The notes beneath the pieces were generated by a model that worked only from the letters and a program-made list of their open reading frames with translations, made no database searches and was not told where the DNA came from. DNA of 64,000 nt, from positions 2,046,001-2,110,000 of the forward strand of contig OY720099.1 of assembly GCA_963082875.1 (NCBI GenBank), read 5' to 3'. Position numbers and translations under genes: made by a program. Shown here one piece after another: positions 61,372 through 64,000 of this stretch. The stretch comes from Corella eumyota. Its lineage: Eukaryota > Chordata > Ascidiacea > Phlebobranchia > Corellidae. Positions within the stretch are counted from its first letter, which is position 1, and each line of letters opens with the position of its first letter.

Positions 61372-62353
61372 AAGCAACTACTGAAGATGGTTATTCTCTC
61401 AATAAAATATAAAATTTCACATTTAGCAGGTAAAATAACGAAAATCAACCTGTTGAATAAAAGTTATCTAATTTATATTGATTGTCTTTAAATTCCAATT
61501 AATTTTAGACAGTTTTATTTATTAATTTAATTGTTAGTTTATTTCAATAGACACCCTACAAAATAAATGTGATTTTCTTTCCTTACTATGTATACGATTT
61601 TTAATCATTTATATTCACGCAATAAACTAAATATTGCCATTTTGTTTTTATAAAAATTACGCCATAATCTATAAAGTTAAGTGAACATTTCCTAACTGCC
61701 CACTTCTAAGAATGGTAACTGACAGTACGCGCTAAAATATTACTTTTACACAAACATATAAGGCCAATTAAAAATGTCTAAATATATCGATAAATTTCTA
61801 AACGAAATTTTTAGTTTTACGGTTAAATATTTAATAGAATTAAACAAAGTTACACTAAATTCTATAAATATGTACCTAACAAATTTATTTAATGACACAT
61901 TACATTAGTTATTAGGTTATAAACACTCATCTTTCTACTATAATTAAGACAATATTCGAGTCACGTATTTTTAACGATGATGATCAGACGACGCTCGCCG
62001 CTAGTAAGTAAAAATAACTATGTCAATTGACAAGCATGACTGATTCGAGACTATTTTTTGACTTTCCAAATTTTCAAAAGTTAGGTTGTTTGTTGTTATT
62101 ACTTGCAAGCTTTTTAAACTTGTTTATATTTAAAATAATTGCTTACATTTTGGTATAATTTGTTTGCAAAACATTACTGGGTAGCCTACGTTTTCTAAAT
62201 TTATAATAAATTGAGTTACATAACAGTAAATATGTAATATCAAATTGCCAGTAGCCTGCAGTTGACTGAAATAAGAACGAATTTTCACTTTGAAAAGGGC
62301 GACATTTGTCCAATTAGCACGATTTCAGTTTAAAATAGTTTTTTTTTATTTAT
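61372..62353. other. Spacer RSBN1 5' side / PSME3 3' side
   Basis: 982 bp, AT-rich, holding the RSBN1 promoter region and the PSME3 3' UTR. No gene or repeat was recognised. Confidence 0.5.
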
Positions 62354-63209
62354 TTAATACATTGAAGTGAAATTTGAGACTTTTGGTTTTTTAATTTTTT
62401 CCATATTTTTCAACAGCAAATCGTGGATAGACGAATACGAGTTTCGTAGCTCAGCAACCATCAAGCGAATGTTTATAAACTGCTTCTCATCTTCTTCAGC
62501 AATATATCGTTGGTAATCAAGAATATTCGGGTGCTTTATCAGTTTGGTTGCAATCTTAAAGAATTAATAAGAGTTCTTTGCAGCAAAAACTTTTAAAGTT
62601 TAAAGGCTGTAAGTTTTTTGAGGCCAGGTCAAAATAGGTTTTTACACGTTTTGTTTAATTAAAGATAGTTTACCATGGTTACCTTTGCCCTAGCTAAAAA
62701 ATAGGTCGAGATTTGTGATAAATAAAGAGTTGCTTCTGTTTCGACTTGCTTAATTTCACCGACTGTTTCAGCCTGTACTGAGACTCCAAAATTGTTTCCA
62801 TCTTCTATTTTTGGCAGCAAAAGTGTAACCTATCAAAAAAATGATAATTATTTTAATAAAATTTGTTCAAAAATCTTTTTAATCAAGGCATAAATACCCA
62901 CAAACGTAGCGTATTACACGTTTCCATTAGAAGACAGACTTCCTCTCGAATAAGGTCTAATGTTTTGGCAATGATTTGATTTTGCGTGACAGTTGTGATA
63001 CTTGGTTTGGTGCTTTCGGTATCCAAAAGGCTAGTAATACTTTCCATGCTTTTCCAGCTACATTTTCGGACCTCTGGTATTATTTTTAGGCTTAAACTAG
63101 GTTCGCGCAACAAAATGTCAAGCTGCTCAACCTTTCTCGGGAATATATTATGAACGATATTTTCAGCATCTTGTGATAACTTTTCGGTAAAGCTTTGAAC
63201 ATAATCCAT
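62354..63209 (-). CDS. PSME3: Proteasome activator complex subunit 3 (PA28-gamma type)
   Basis: Exons 63209-62898, 62829-62683, 62554-62354; 660 nt, 219 aa (human PSME3 254). Four-helix PA28 fold: N-terminal helix SFTEKLSQDAENIV with FPRKVEQLD, then LRLWVTLLLPKIEDGNNFGV, whose EDGNNFGVSVQ matches the activation loop, VETEATLYLSQIS, and the C-terminal LMVAELRNSYSSIHDLLLKN ending TSMY. Heptameric rings of this protein cap the 20S proteasome and open it independently of ubiquitin. The loop between helices 1 and 2 is short and lacks the KKRR nuclear signal of vertebrate PSME3. All phases agree. Confidence 0.92.
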
Positions 63210-63732
63210 TATTTTAAAATTATTAAAATTTAAAATTATTAAAAGTAATTAAATACATATTAGCTTAAATTTTTATTAATAAAAAAAATTAAAGTTTATA
63301 GATATGACGTCACAAAATTTTATTATTACGAAATTGGGAAATCCCGTAGTAGTGTGTTATTGTTTTCAACAACAAACTGACAGCAGAGTAATTAGAAATA
63401 AGAGAAATTTACAAGTGTATTATTTATATTAAACTATATTATACAAGATATGTACTTAATAGTGCTATTTAGATTAATTTAACTTGAATTATATACTCTA
63501 TGTAAGGCTGTAAAACGTTTACGTAAAGGACCTTCGTAAAACTTTTAAAATTAAATTGTCAGGATTGTGAAAATGTATATAAATTATAAATTGTACTGCT
63601 CTATGTATTAAAAAAGTGTTTTTTAAATTAGGTTAACATCATTTTGTTAGTTGTAACTTTTTTTTCTTATGTATTTTTTTATTTTAAATATGCTTCGTTT
63701 TTTTAGAATTGGCTTTCTAATAATCAAATAAA
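63210..63732. promoter_or_regulatory. Bidirectional spacer PSME3 / IRAK4-like
   Basis: 523 bp between outward start codons. ATGACGTCAC at 63303-63312 is a CRE-type site. No gene was recognised. Confidence 0.5.
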
Positions 63733-63959
63733 ATGAGCTCTTATCGGACAAATGTGTCGTTTAGTTCGTTGCCTTCGGTTTCTACGTCAAATCGAATAAC
63801 ACCAAACACTTATATTCGAAACCTACCTTACACTGTTTTAGTGAAAATAGCAGAGGATTTGGATCCTATTGGAACAGCTACAAATTGGAAGGATTTTATT
63901 CTAAAGATTCCAAAAAGCAATACAAATTCAGAACCTAAATACAGTATTCAACAAATAAG
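63733..63959 (+). CDS. IRAK4-like kinase, first coding exon (3' cut by window)
   Basis: One exon with an AAG|GTATTT donor; the rest lies beyond the window. After a Ser-rich start (MSSYRTNVSFSSLP) it reads ITPNTYIRNLPYTVLVKIAE, DLDP and NWKDFILKIPK, then YSIQQIR. The order matches the N-terminal death domain of IRAK4 (ITPSTYVR, IDPQEGWKKLA). IRAK4 is recruited to MyD88 downstream of Toll-like and IL-1 receptors. Without the kinase domain, Pelle/IRAK family is the safe level and IRAK4 the best guess. Confidence 0.7.
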
Positions 63960-64000
63960 GTATTTAATATAATTTAACTCATAATTATTGCTGCAAACTC

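Noticed and set aside
60135-61384. Frames antisense or shifted inside the large RSBN1 first exon
   Set aside because: Low-complexity shadows of the lysine-rich region.

Overview
The window is AT-rich nuclear DNA from an animal with very compact genes. Many introns are 50-100 bp, 3' ends nearly touch, and adjacent genes often share short promoters. Protein content (SLC12A9, BRPF1, KLHL10, RSBN1, beta-PIX, PSME3, COMMD7, IRAK4), tiny introns, tightly packed single-exon gene strings that look like spliced-leader operons, and a tRNA-derived composite SINE together suggest a tunicate, most likely Ciona (intestinalis/robusta type). The species is an inference. No bacterial, organellar, CRISPR or retroviral sequence was seen.

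Layout. 1-2023 (+): 3' part of an aldo-keto reductase, with one GC-AG intron. 10762-3046 (-): complete 18-exon SLC12A9 transporter (940 aa). 10973-21135 (-): an imperfect tandem duplication of a three-gene, intronless string caspase > MED22 > KLHDC4. MED22 and KLHDC4 are nearly identical between copies, the caspases have diverged strongly, and both lack an arginine of the P1-Asp pocket. 21999-24351: three LITAF-domain genes. 25230-28074 (+): SHB-type SH2 adaptor. 31301-29343 (-): SNRPA1 (U2A'). 32060-35505 (+): KLHL10. 35835-37330 (+): RWDD2 family gene with two equal-length tandem copies of its last coding exon. 44525-38196 (-): BRPF1-type scaffold (1310 aa). 45252-45646 (+): small unrecognised membrane protein. 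46000-47143 (+): MRPL48. 47599-47167 (-): unrecognised coiled-coil exons facing MRPL48. 54825-48309 (-): ARHGEF7/beta-PIX (677 aa). 55501-56746 (+): COMMD7. 61371-57712 (-): RSBN1 (KDM9) family. 63209-62354 (-): PSME3-like proteasome activator. 63733-end (+): first exon of an IRAK4-like gene.

Exon models were built by eye from GT-AG sites, reading-frame phase and homology remembered from vertebrate proteins. For the genes called complete the summed exon lengths are multiples of three and the lengths are close to the human proteins, which is good internal support. The genes are mostly unrelated housekeeping or signalling functions. The only physically coupled set is the duplicated caspase-MED22-KLHDC4 string. 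About a dozen SINE-like copies sit in introns and spacers.
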